A DNA stretch of 62,121 nt, taken from the NCBI GenBank assembly GCA_017625725.1, contig JAGAKH010000119.1, forward strand, positions 1 through 62,121. The letters are read 5' to 3'. The position numbers and the translations under genes are program-made. The notes under the pieces were generated by a model. The model made no database searches. It was not told the DNA's origin and was given only the letters and a program-made list of their open reading frames with translations. Of the stretch, positions 51,411 to 60,206 are shown piece after piece (position 1 is the stretch's first letter; the number at the start of each line of letters is the position of its first letter). The stretch is from Bacteroidales bacterium. GTDB taxonomy: Bacteria; Bacteroidota; Bacteroidia; Bacteroidales; UBA932.

Positions 51411-53828
51411 CTATTCTGTTTTAAGTGCATTGGCCGGATCAGCGGTTGCAGCCTTCCAGCTTCTGATGACCACCACGCCGATGGTTACTGCAAGCACAGC
51501 CACAAGAGCAAGTGCGAACACCCACCAGTACATAGGACAGCGGTTTGCGAATGTTGCAAGATAGCGGTCTGTTATGATCCAGCTTAGAGGAGCAGCGACA
51601 GCATAGCATACAAGCACAATCTTCACGAACTTGCTGCAGAACATTGCCAGTATCTCATTTATGGTGGCTCCATTCACCCTGCGGAGAGCAATCTCTCTTC
51701 GGCGATACTTTGTCTCGAACATGACCAGACCGAATACTCCCATAAGCGATATGATCATTGCAACAAGAGTGAAGAGGCTGATAAGCAGTGAGAGGTCTTC
51801 TTCTTTCTTGTATTGGGCGTTGATGTTCTCGTCGAAGAAATGAATATTCCATTCTTCCGGCGATACATCTGTCTCGAGACAGCTCAATACTTCCCTGATG
51901 TGCCTCATGACATCCTTATAATCAGCGTTGGCATTTACCCTTATGAAGCAGGTTCCGGGATGATACCAAGGATCTTTACCGAAAAGATATAATGCGAATG
52001 GCTGTACGTCCTTCTTCAAGGTCATGAAGCTGAAATTCTCGCAGAAACCTACGATTTCTGAAGGTTCACCTGTATGCCCTTCGATCCGGTCTTCGAGTGT
52101 GAAACCGTATTTCTCCTGTGCAGCCTTATTGAAAATGAACGTGCCGTGACTGTTGTGTTCATCCGCCTTAATGAAACTTCTTCCTTCACTTATGCCGATT
52201 CCCATGAACTGAGGAAAGTCGTAGGCGACAGGATAGCATTGAAACATTACTATCTGCCCCTTCCAGTCTCGGCCCCATCCCATTCTTTCCGCGGCGAGAA
52301 GATCTCCGTTAGCCCATGTCACATCCTTTATCTGATGATTCTGTCTAAGCCTTTCTTCCACTTCCTCTGCTCTTGAACCTATGTCGTTGCCTAAGTGGAT
52401 ATACAGCAGTTGTTCTTTGTCGAATCCCATGTCATGGTTGATCATATACCTCCATTGAAGTCCGATGAAGCAGGAGCATATTGTAAGGCATATTGAGATG
52501 ACAAATTGGACTCCTATCAGTGTGTAACGGATGAACTGTCCAGTCTTTGTGCCGCTGAAGGAACCTTTCAGCACCATCGCTGGCATGAATGAGGTTATAT
52601 AGAATGCCGGATACAGACTTGACAGGACAGAAACTGTAACGGCAATGATGACAGTAATGGCACATATTTCAGGATTTGCAGCAAATCCGGCATCTGCTGT
52701 GATAAGGTCTGCCGCCTGACTTGTGTTGAACAGCAATACGGATATGAAGGCCAATGACAGGATGAAGATTATCTGTGTCAGGCTTTCTTTGACTATGTCA
52801 ATTATCAGTTCACTTCTCGAGCTGCCTAGAACCTTTTTTGTGTTGACGGCTTTTATACGTTCCGGAATCTGTGCAAAGAAGAAGTTGATGTAGTTTATGA
52901 CTGCAATCCCAATTATCATGAGTGCAACCAGAAACAGTATGAAGGTTGTCTTTTTGTTTCCCCTTTCAATGTTGGTGTTTATCTCATCGTTGAAATATAA
53001 GTCCCGTAACGGAATAAGGCTGAAGGCTGCAGAGGAAATCAGTTTGGCAACCGTTTCATCGAACTCTTCCTGACTCATACCCATCTCCTCAGGGGGCGGC
53101 ATGTTGCCGAAATATTTCTCCATGTAGCACTTACGTACCAGATCCTGACCTATTCTCTCCATTTCGCTGACCATCTCAGGGTCATGTACCTTTATGAAAT
53201 AAGTATATCCCCATTCAGCAAAGGAATCTATCTTTTCGTCAGCAATGTTCCTTATTACATCAAATCCTTTGAAATGAGAGTTTTGAGGCAGATCCTCATA
53301 GATTGCCGCTATTGTGAGAATTTCGTCGTTATGATATAGCACGGAACCAGCTTTCAGATCGAATCTGTCTGATATGCTTTTGCTTATACCAAGTGTGTTC
53401 CTGTCTGTGATTTCGTTCAGGGACCCTTCAACTGCTTTCAGGCCTATTACGTCGGTTGCCTTTCCACTTATGTCTGCAACGTGCATGAACAGACTTTCCT
53501 CGCTGCCGTTACGGTCTCTTTGAAACCGCATACCCTTTAGATTGGCAATACGTATGATGCCTCCGCATTCGATGTTCGGGGAAGACTCCAGAATCATTTC
53601 TGCCAGAGGACGGCAATAATACAGGTTTTTTCTGGAACTGCCTTCCATGTCTTCTGAAGCGATGACAAAGACTTTATCTGATTCGTCGATACCTTTGTTG
53701 AAGTTAAGGTCGTAACTCACCTGAACCAGAATTATATAGAAAGCTGCGAAAGCTACTGCCATACCCAGCATGTTGAGGATGCCGGATATGGTTGAGCCAC
53801 CTTTTCTTATTATATTGAATGATGTCAT
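51411..53828 (-). CDS. MacB/FtsX-like ABC transporter permease (second permease of the cluster)
   Basis: 805 residues with the same layout as its neighbours: helix near 15-38, periplasmic domain, FtsX bundle (about 290-430), second periplasmic domain, second bundle (about 670-790), C-terminus DPANALKTE. The segment KTTFILFLVALMIIGIAVINYINF and RREIALRRVNGAT are typical of FtsX halves in Bacteroidota. The start codon overlaps the ATPase stop by one base, so the two are translationally coupled. It differs more from the other two permeases than they do from each other. Confidence 0.88.
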   Translation of the reverse strand: MTSFNIIRKGGSTISGILNMLGMAVAFAAFYIILVQVSYDLNFNKGIDESDKVFVIASEDMEGSSRKNLYYCRPLAEMILESSPNIECGGIIRIANLKGMRFQRDRNGSEESLFMHVADISGKATDVIGLKAVEGSLNEITDRNTLGISKSISDRFDLKAGSVLYHNDEILTIAAIYEDLPQNSHFKGFDVIRNIADEKIDSFAEWGYTYFIKVHDPEMVSEMERIGQDLVRKCYMEKYFGNMPPPEEMGMSQEEFDETVAKLISSAAFSLIPLRDLYFNDEINTNIERGNKKTTFILFLVALMIIGIAVINYINFFFAQIPERIKAVNTKKVLGSSRSELIIDIVKESLTQIIFILSLAFISVLLFNTSQAADLITADAGFAANPEICAITVIIAVTVSVLSSLYPAFYITSFMPAMVLKGSFSGTKTGQFIRYTLIGVQFVISICLTICSCFIGLQWRYMINHDMGFDKEQLLYIHLGNDIGSRAEEVEERLRQNHQIKDVTWANGDLLAAERMGWGRDWKGQIVMFQCYPVAYDFPQFMGIGISEGRSFIKADEHNSHGTFIFNKAAQEKYGFTLEDRIEGHTGEPSEIVGFCENFSFMTLKKDVQPFALYLFGKDPWYHPGTCFIRVNANADYKDVMRHIREVLSCLETDVSPEEWNIHFFDENINAQYKKEEDLSLLISLFTLVAMIISLMGVFGLVMFETKYRRREIALRRVNGATINEILAMFCSKFVKIVLVCYAVAAPLSWIITDRYLATFANRCPMYWWVFALALVAVLAVTIGVVVIRSWKAATADPANALKTE

Positions 53829-54508
53829 TATAATTCGTTCTTTACGTCGCTTACGATCTGTCCGTCGAAGAGGTTCACGACCCTCTGAGCCACGGATGCA
53901 TCCTTCTGGGAGTGGGTTACCATCACGATTGTCGTACCTTCCTTATTGAGTTCTGTGAGGAGATCCATCACTTCCTTTCCGTTCTTTGAATCGAGATTAC
54001 CGGTAGGCTCATCGGCGAGGATCAGTTTAGGATTCGACACGACAGCACGGGCGATGGCTACACGTTGCTGCTGACCGCCGGAAAGCTGCTGAGGAAAGTG
54101 CTGTGCCCTGTGGCTGATGTTCATCCGCTTGAGCATCTCGGTCACACGCTGCTTTCTTTCTGATGAACTGATGTTGAGATATTTCAGAGGAAGTTCCACA
54201 TTCTCATATACATTTAGTTCGTCGATCAGATTGAAACTCTGGAATACGAAGCCGATGTTGCCCTTGCGGAACTTGGTGCGGTCTTTCTCCTTGAGCTTTG
54301 CTACCTCCTGTCCGAGAAGCATATAGCTGCCTTCTGTAGGATTGTCAAGAAGACCGAGAATGTTCAGGAGGGTTGACTTGCCACATCCTGAAGGGCCCAT
54401 GATGGCCACGAATTCGCCATCCTTGATTTCGAATGACACACCGTTAAGTGCTGTAGTCTCGATTTCCTCTGTACGGAAAACCTTGCTGAGGTTTGATACT
54501 GTGATCAT
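53828..54508 (-). CDS. ABC transporter ATPase, MacB/LolD type
   Basis: 226 residues, a single nucleotide-binding domain. Walker [10 protein letters not shown] near 39-47, Q loop FVFQSFNL, signature [13 protein letters not shown], Walker [13 protein letters not shown] and the switch His in VTHSQ are all intact. It is the only ATPase in the cluster and presumably serves all three permeases. Type VII ABC systems of this kind use ATP to drive conformational work in the periplasm rather than membrane passage. Confidence 0.95.
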   Translation of the reverse strand: MITVSNLSKVFRTEEIETTALNGVSFEIKDGEFVAIMGPSGCGKSTLLNILGLLDNPTEGSYMLLGQEVAKLKEKDRTKFRKGNIGFVFQSFNLIDELNVYENVELPLKYLNISSSERKQRVTEMLKRMNISHRAQHFPQQLSGGQQQRVAIARAVVSNPKLILADEPTGNLDSKNGKEVMDLLTELNKEGTTIVMVTHSQKDASVAQRVVNLFDGQIVSDVKNEL

Positions 54509-54543
54509 AATATAAGTTGTTTTATGTTAATTATTTATATTCT

Positions 54544-55248
54544 TTACTCTTTCTTTAATGCCTCGACCGGGTTGGTGCGGGCTGCACGGAGGGTCTGCCA
54601 GAGGACGGATGCCAGGGAGGTCAGGAAGACTGCAATGGCAGCGACGACGAACACCCATGCAGGAAGTTCCATCCTATAGACAAAGGTTTCAAGGTATCGA
54701 CCGGCAACCCATATAGCAATAGGAATGGCAACAGCCGAAGCTATAAGACAGTATCCCATATATTCGAAGATATTGCGGGCACTTTCGCTGCTGATCGTAC
54801 CTCCGAAGACTTTACGTATACTGATTTCTTTCTCCTTTTCTGTCGCATAATATGTACTCATGGCTACTTGACCGAGGGCGGTGAGCAGGATGGCTATTAC
54901 CATGAATAATGTTACCATCTTCGCCTGTTTCATTATAGGCTCATATGCCTGTTCGATAAGATCAGGATAATAGCCTGAGACCATAGGTATGCTTCTGCCG
55001 TGTACCCTGATGACTTCCTCTTCGCAGAGCCTTGCGAGCTCTCTTATATTATCCTTCGATGGGTCGGACATCTTTACTATGTAGTCGCTCCAGTCAGGGT
55101 CCTGAGGGCCTTTGAGGACGAATCCGCCTGCGTCAGGATTGATGTTCATTGCAGAACGGAACGGTACATCCTCAATGATTCCAGCTATGGTACTGTTGTT
55201 TATGGCCCATGCATATCTCGCTGGGAAAACTGGTTTTTCCGGGTCCAT
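54544..55248 (-). pseudogene. MacB/FtsX-like permease, C-terminal part (separated by frameshift)
   Basis: Codes for the second FtsX bundle and C-terminus NPVEALKKE of the permease whose N-terminal part is 55275-56879. The frame is open upstream of its first ATG: it reads RWAWLTETAVRKLG before MDPEKPV, which joins smoothly to the N-terminal part if one base is restored near 55272-55280. Both parts together give about 780 residues, the normal length of the two sister permeases. No slippery heptamer is visible at the junction. The break is either a recent mutation, a phase-variable change or a sequence error. If real, the transporter lacks one permease. Confidence 0.8.
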
Positions 55249-55274
55249 ACCGAGCTTCCTGACAGCTGTTTCCG

Positions 55275-56879
55275 TCAGCCATGCCCATCTCCCATCGGCA
55301 CACCATAGTCTTTCACAATCTTGAATCCAAACAGCTCGAATGCCGTTGAATCACATTCGCATATGTCAAGGTTCACCTTCCTGGGGATATCCCCTTCCAG
55401 ATCGAATCCATAGCTTCCGTACGCCATGCCCGGACTTCCCAGAGACCTGCCGAATTCTGCAACATACGGAAGTTCGCGAAGGGTCTTTTCAAATTCGCCG
55501 CTGAATGTACGGCATATGAAAAGTCCTTCTGTGTTCGCGTTCAATGGCATGTCAATCATGTACCTTATCTGGGAATTCATCGTAAAGGTCATTGCCACTA
55601 TGATGATCGCAGTGGCGTTCTGGAGTATGATGAATATCTTGCTGAATGTCCTTTTGCTCTGGTACCGATAGCTGCCCTTGATAATATCGACGGCCTGGAA
55701 TCTAATCGAAATCAAAGCCGGGATAATGCCGCAGAAGAAGGCTGTTACGCCGAGGATCAGCATGTACATGTAAATATACCCGTGAGAGAATTTCATCTGT
55801 ACCGGAATAGGGGAATCCAGAAGTGAGTTCACATACTGCAGGCTCACTTTGGCGAGAATGAATGCCATGCACATGCATATGGCCATGAATCCGAGTGATT
55901 CAATAAGGTTGCGTGTGAATATGCTCATGCGATCTTCTCCAAGAAGTTCCCTGATTGCGATTTCCTTGCTCCTTCTGCCGGCTATAGCTGTGCTGAGGTT
56001 GATGTAGTTGAATATGGCTGAAACCAGAAGAAAAGCTACGATTATGCTGAATACGGTCATCAGGCTGGAGTTACCTTTCTTCAGTCCTGTATATTCTCCA
56101 TCGTTGTTGTCTGATGTGTATGCTTTGTCAAGTCGGGTGAGGCTGAGATAGCTGTCCTCACGATATTTTTCGTTTATGTCCTTTTCATAGATTCTGTCCA
56201 TTTTGTCAAGCAGAATATTCTCATCAGTGCCAACCCTGGCCTTGACTATTGCCAGCACTCCGCTTGACAACACATGGATGTCGTTGTTCTGGTTCCCATT
56301 TTTCCATTTTTGCTGACTCTCATGGCTGATATTGATAATCACCTGCTCGTTTTCAAAGATGGTATCATCAAAATCCTCGATGACTGCAGAAATGATAAGT
56401 TCGTACTCTCCTGCAAAAAGGACTGTTTTTCCAATAATATCTTCTCCACCGTACTCCTTCGCAAGGCTCTCGGTGACAATTGCGTTGCCTGTGTCATTAA
56501 GAACATCAGCGTTTCCGTATACAAATCTTGTCGGAAACATCTCGAAGAAGTTCTTCTCGATAGCCATGTATGATTCACGCTTGAGTAAGTTTCCGTCGAT
56601 TGAGCTCGGGTCGCATGTCATCCTCAATACTGTGGTTCCGCATTCCAGCTCCGGAATGGCATCCAGCATTGTCTGAGCCATGTTGAGATTGGACATGAGC
56701 GATCCTTTTCCTCCGATTGTGTACATCCTGTCCTGGTCCGGATACATATTGTTGACTCTTGTGTTCTGCCACACAAAACAGCTCATGATGATCACGAACG
56801 CCAACGACACGCTCATTCCCACAGCCATGATGACAGTGTAAAGTTTATTTTGACTCAAGAACCTGAAATAGCTTTTCAT
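55275..56879 (-). pseudogene. MacB/FtsX-like permease, N-terminal part (separated by frameshift)
   Basis: About 534 residues: N-terminal helix (about 15-37), periplasmic domain, first FtsX bundle (about 270-400) and most of the second periplasmic domain. It ends abruptly after GVPMG with a few out-of-frame residues and a TGA. ATG 56879 (MKSYFRFLSQ) was preferred to GTG 56885 because it matches the sister permease start. It is the first permease after the adaptor gene, seven bases away. See the C-terminal part at 54544-55248. Confidence 0.8.
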
Positions 56880-56885
56880 ATGCAC

Positions 56886-58142
56886 TTAAAATATTAACGT
56901 ATTATTATCTCCAAATTTGTCATACCCCGAAGTTATCACTTTTTCTCCAGGTTCGAGGCCTTCGAGGACCTCATAGAACTGAGGATTCTGGCGTCCGATG
57001 CGGATTTCGCGTCTTGTGGCCTTCCCTCCTTCCGGAGCGACTACATAAATCCATTTGCCTCCGGTCTTCTGATAGAACGTGCCTCGTGGTATCAGGATGG
57101 CCTTTTCAGGCTGGCCTAGCTGCAGATTCAGATAGTATGTCTGACCTGTCCTGATGTTTGATGGTTGTTCGCCACTGAACTTGAAGTCAGCCTGAAACTT
57201 GCCTCCGCGTACCTCTGGGTAGATCTTGCGTATCACTGCATCGAATGTCTCATTCTGTCTTTCGAAAGTTGCCGCAAGTCCCGCACTGACCCTGTCAATA
57301 TAGTGTTCATCTATCAGAGCCTCAATCTTATAGCTTCCTACTGCATTGATCTGACCTATCTTCGTTCCGCTACCCACAGATTCTCCTAGGCCGACTTCAA
57401 TCAGTCCAAGTTCTCCGTCAATAGGTGCCTTGACCGCGAGATTCTCCTTTCTTTTACGGATCCTGTCCATGTTGAGTTTCATATTCTCCAGACTTTCCTC
57501 CATCTGCCTGATCTGTACGTTTCTGTACATGCTGTCCTGCTTTGCACGTGCTATCGTGACCTCCAGCTTCTTGCAGAAGAGAATGTAGTCTTCCTCGCTG
57601 CGAAGGAACTCCTCCTTGCCGATGAGTCCGTCGTCGAACAACCTCTTCTGAGATTCCAGAGCCCGTCCCTTGCGTTTGACTTCAGTCTCCAGTTCGAGAA
57701 TGTTCAGGCTTAGCTGCATCTTCTCCTGTTCCATCTGGATCATAGTGTTGCGAAGAGCATTCTCCTTCTCAGCCAGATTGGCTTCAGAATTGAGAATTTC
57801 AAGGTCAAGGTCGTCATTGCTCAGACGGATTATCACATCTCCGGCTTTCACCTGAGTGCCTTCTTCAATTATGATTTCTTCCACTATACCTGACTCGCGC
57901 GGACTCACCTGAATCGTTGTCATCGGATGCACCTGCCCGCTTATGCGGATATAGTCGTTGAACTCACCGGATATCACTTCGCTGATTGTAAGCGTCTCTG
58001 AGTTTACCCGGAGCGTGCTTGCATCGTCACGGAAAATGAGCCAAAGTATGAACGCGGCCATGAATGCACCGAACCAATAGGGAAGTGCTTTTGATGTGAA
58101 TGCGAGGGCTATACCCTTCTTTTTTTCAATAGGTTTATCCAT
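56886..58142 (-). CDS. HlyD/MacA-like periplasmic adaptor (membrane fusion protein)
   Basis: 418 residues. One membrane helix (about 18-36), then a lipoyl-like half motif (VSPRESGIVEEIIIEEGTQVKAGDVI near 80-105), a long helical hairpin (about 110-225) rich in heptads, the second lipoyl half (VKAPIDGELG near 235), and beta-barrel and membrane-proximal domains. It bridges the ABC permeases and the TolC-like channel. It is two bases after the TolC gene and seven before the first permease, so all are one operon. Confidence 0.92.
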   Translation of the reverse strand: MDKPIEKKKGIALAFTSKALPYWFGAFMAAFILWLIFRDDASTLRVNSETLTISEVISGEFNDYIRISGQVHPMTTIQVSPRESGIVEEIIIEEGTQVKAGDVIIRLSNDDLDLEILNSEANLAEKENALRNTMIQMEQEKMQLSLNILELETEVKRKGRALESQKRLFDDGLIGKEEFLRSEEDYILFCKKLEVTIARAKQDSMYRNVQIRQMEESLENMKLNMDRIRKRKENLAVKAPIDGELGLIEVGLGESVGSGTKIGQINAVGSYKIEALIDEHYIDRVSAGLAATFERQNETFDAVIRKIYPEVRGGKFQADFKFSGEQPSNIRTGQTYYLNLQLGQPEKAILIPRGTFYQKTGGKWIYVVAPEGGKATRREIRIGRQNPQFYEVLEGLEPGEKVITSGYDKFGDNNTLIF

Positions 58143-58144
58143 AG

Positions 58145-59629
58145 TTAAAATATCATCTCGTTAACATCTATCTCAAGATCTTCATCCTTGATGAAGTCAT
58201 ATAATGTAGCACGACGGAGACTGTAATAGAATGTCCTGTAATTGCTGACGTCGCTGATCCACTGACGGAACGCACTGTCATTCTCGGTCTGGGCCATGTT
58301 GAGGTCTGTCACAGTTGCATTCCCTTCGCGGAAACGGTGCATTGTCAATTCGTAGCGTTCAGATGCGATTTTCATTGCCCTCTCGGACACCATACACTGT
58401 TGTCTTTGGTTGTTGAACTGGTTTACGGCAGTATACATCTGTCTTCTGTAGTCGTTTTCGTACTGCTGTACCTGAGCCTTTACTACCTCCTGAGCTGCCT
58501 TTGCCTTCTGAACCTTGCCCTTTCCAAGTCCCCAGTCGAAGATAGGGATGCTGAAAGTCACACCTACGGTCTCCTGATCAAGCAGGTTCTTGTAGGCTTG
58601 CGGGAACTCCGGCCCTGTCTGTGATAAGCCGAAACGTGCATTGAGGGCAAACGAGAATCCCCTTGATGCCTTTGCCTTGGCGACATCTGACTCAGCATTC
58701 AGCAGACTGAGTTCATTATCCAGGCTGAAGCTGGAGTTGTCGAGTACCTTCTGCATCACAAGAGCATAGTCCATCTGAATCGCAGGCAGTTCCGCACCCA
58801 TGTCAGGAATGACCTCGAGAGACTCATCATATCCAAGCAGAGAGTTAAGAACCATCTGGGCTTCGCGTACCTGCACCGCTGTTTCATTAATGGAGATGCT
58901 GTCGTTAAGCATGCGAAGTTCGAGCTGCAGGTATTCAGCCTTTGTCACGTTGCCCAGTTGAAGCCTTTCCTTTGCAATCTTCAGCATATTGCCCGAGTTC
59001 TCGAAGTTGCTTTGACTTATCTCGTTATTCATCTTGGCAAGCAGAAGGTTGTAGTATGCATACACAACATTGATTGTTATAGTCTCCATAGCTTCCAGAT
59101 AATCTCTCTTGCCTTTCTCGTATGCCTTAGGCTCAATTTTCTTGTCCCATTTGAACTGGTTATAAGTAAAGAGAGGCTGATAATATGATACAGTTATGGG
59201 TCTTGAGTACCATGTGAGGTTTTTGTTGCCTCCGAACTGGTCGATTCTGGACAGATCCGAAAATACGGAAAGAGTTCCTCCGGTAAATGTGATGTTCTGG
59301 TTCATCTGCAGGCCTATGCCGTTCTGGAGGTTGTTCGAACTTACATAATTGAGTGTACCGTCTTCAGGATTCTGAAGCAGTGTCAGAGAACGGTCGAAAT
59401 TCATTATGTCACCGTACAGATACAACGACGGAAGTCTGCTTGCCTTATATGACCGATATGCCCAGTAAGTCGATATGAATGCCTGTCGTGCCTCCATTGC
59501 TTGAACAGACTGACGTCGTGCAATATATATTGCCTCGTCAAGACTCATTTCATTCTGTGCTGATCCGTTTGCTGAAGCCAGTGTCAAAGCCAGAATTGTC
59601 AATAATAGATTCTTCATCAAGTTCATCAT
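58145..59629 (-). CDS. TolC-family outer-membrane efflux channel
   Basis: 494 residues. The signal peptide ends near SANGSAQ (about 25). Two OEP repeats follow (about 30-250 and 270-470), each with long helices and barrel strands; motifs such as LDEAIYIAR, NVVYAYYNLLLAK and FSIPIFDWG are typical. It forms the outer-membrane duct of the tripartite system. Alternative ATGs at 59626 and 59617 exist; 59617 gives the most standard signal peptide. It is the first gene of the efflux operon and lies 42 bases from a sigma54-like element. Confidence 0.93.
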   Translation of the reverse strand: MMNLMKNLLLTILALTLASANGSAQNEMSLDEAIYIARRQSVQAMEARQAFISTYWAYRSYKASRLPSLYLYGDIMNFDRSLTLLQNPEDGTLNYVSSNNLQNGIGLQMNQNITFTGGTLSVFSDLSRIDQFGGNKNLTWYSRPITVSYYQPLFTYNQFKWDKKIEPKAYEKGKRDYLEAMETITINVVYAYYNLLLAKMNNEISQSNFENSGNMLKIAKERLQLGNVTKAEYLQLELRMLNDSISINETAVQVREAQMVLNSLLGYDESLEVIPDMGAELPAIQMDYALVMQKVLDNSSFSLDNELSLLNAESDVAKAKASRGFSFALNARFGLSQTGPEFPQAYKNLLDQETVGVTFSIPIFDWGLGKGKVQKAKAAQEVVKAQVQQYENDYRRQMYTAVNQFNNQRQQCMVSERAMKIASERYELTMHRFREGNATVTDLNMAQTENDSAFRQWISDVSNYRTFYYSLRRATLYDFIKDEDLEIDVNEMIF

Positions 59630-59670
59630 GTAATAATAACGGCTGTTTTCCGTTGGTTTACACCGAAACA

Positions 59671-59686
59671 GACACTAGCTGTGCCA
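59671..59686 (-). promoter_or_regulatory. Candidate sigma54 promoter of the efflux operon
   Basis: The minus strand reads TGGCACA (59680-59686), an exact -24 element, then GTGTC at the -12 position, where TTGC(A/T) is expected; the essential GC reads GT. Initiation near 59659 would be 30 bases before the TolC start. The link is supported by the NtrC-type regulator encoded in the same cluster. The -12 mismatch lowers confidence. Confidence 0.4.
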
Positions 59687-59742
59687 AACATTATAACATT
59701 CTGAACGATAGCTATTTAGCTTAAATGCTCTCCGAGGTGGAC

Positions 59743-59770
59743 TGTAAAGAAACTTTACACTTTTGTAAAG
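59743..59770. promoter_or_regulatory. Triple-half-site operator, probable enhancer of the NtrC-type regulator
   Basis: TGTAAAG (59743-59749), CTTTACA (59753-59759) and TGTAAAG (59764-59770) alternate in orientation. Their centres are 10 and 11 bp apart, so all lie on one helix face. The nearest edge is 57 bp upstream of the -24 element, a normal distance for an upstream activating sequence. Confidence 0.6.
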
Positions 59771-59895
59771 CCGATATATCTTTCTGCTTTGGTACAATTT
59801 AAGCAGACCCCGCTAACTTATTCTCAGGGATTTACAGGTAATGATGCAAAAACAGTTGGTGAAAGTATGTATAAGTAATTGAAATATAGAATTTA

Positions 59896-60111
59896 AGACT
59901 AGTTTAGTCTATGTGGCATCCTGTCCACAGAAACAGCCCTTTTTGTGGGTGGAGATTATCAGGGTAAGAGCGTACACACGCGTCCGCCTTGGTAAGATGG
60001 AGAAGGGCCGCGGTCACTGGCGCAGATATAGGGTAAGCTGCCCAGAGATTTTCGTAACCGTGTCTAAGTAAAATAGTCTGCTATCCTCCCTCGGTTTTTA
60101 TCTATAAAAAC
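59896..60111. ncRNA. Candidate structured non-coding RNA, unknown class
   Basis: This stretch has no open frame but much pairing potential (plus-strand view). There is a CCACA/TGTGG hairpin (59925-59948), a GCGT-ACAC-ACGC hairpin (59970-59981), a CTGGcGCAG/CTGCCCAG stem (60017-60045) enclosed by CGGT/ACCG (60011-60060), and an AT palindrome GTTTTTAT/ATAAAAAC (60094-60111). AGACTA (59896-59901) can pair either with TAGTCT at 59905-59910 or with TAGTCT at 60074-60079, closing the whole region. GGTAAG occurs three times (59963, 59991, 60032) in likely loop or junction positions. Strand is uncertain. No match to tmRNA or SRP RNA; RNase P core motifs are incomplete. Confidence 0.4.
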
Positions 60112-60177
60112 AAAAAACTCAAATTTCATTTATCCGTACTCGTTTTACACCAGCGTACATATCTATGCAATAATTCG

Positions 60178-60185
60178 TATATTTG
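60178..60185 (+). promoter_or_regulatory. Promoter -7 element of the MORN/Sel1 gene
   Basis: TATATTTG matches TAnnTTTG; initiation near 60192 leaves about 15 bases before ATG 60207. It makes the gene independent of the non-coding region upstream. Confidence 0.6.
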
Positions 60186-60206
60186 TGATGCACTAAATTT
60201 CAGGAT

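Noticed and set aside
55248-55285. Programmed -1 frameshifting in the permease gene
   Set aside because: No slippery heptamer or downstream pseudoknot is visible; a simple one-base deletion explains the break.
59790-59807. Second sigma54-like element on the plus strand (TGGTACAATTTAAGCA, GG and GC correctly spaced)
   Set aside because: The -24 box deviates and the only downstream gene has its own TAnnTTTG promoter at 60178. Could drive the candidate RNA, but evidence is too thin to list.
59963-60037. CRISPR-like repeats (three GGTAAG motifs)
   Set aside because: The repeats are only six bases and irregularly spaced; no array structure.
59920-60070. Resemblance to RNase P RNA (GGTAAGAGCG, ATCAGGGTAAG, CAGATATAGGGTAAGCTGC)
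   Set aside because: The universally conserved GAGGAAAGTCC and ACAGAA...GGCTTA cores are absent or incomplete, and the order and spacing do not fit. Kept as an unassigned RNA candidate.
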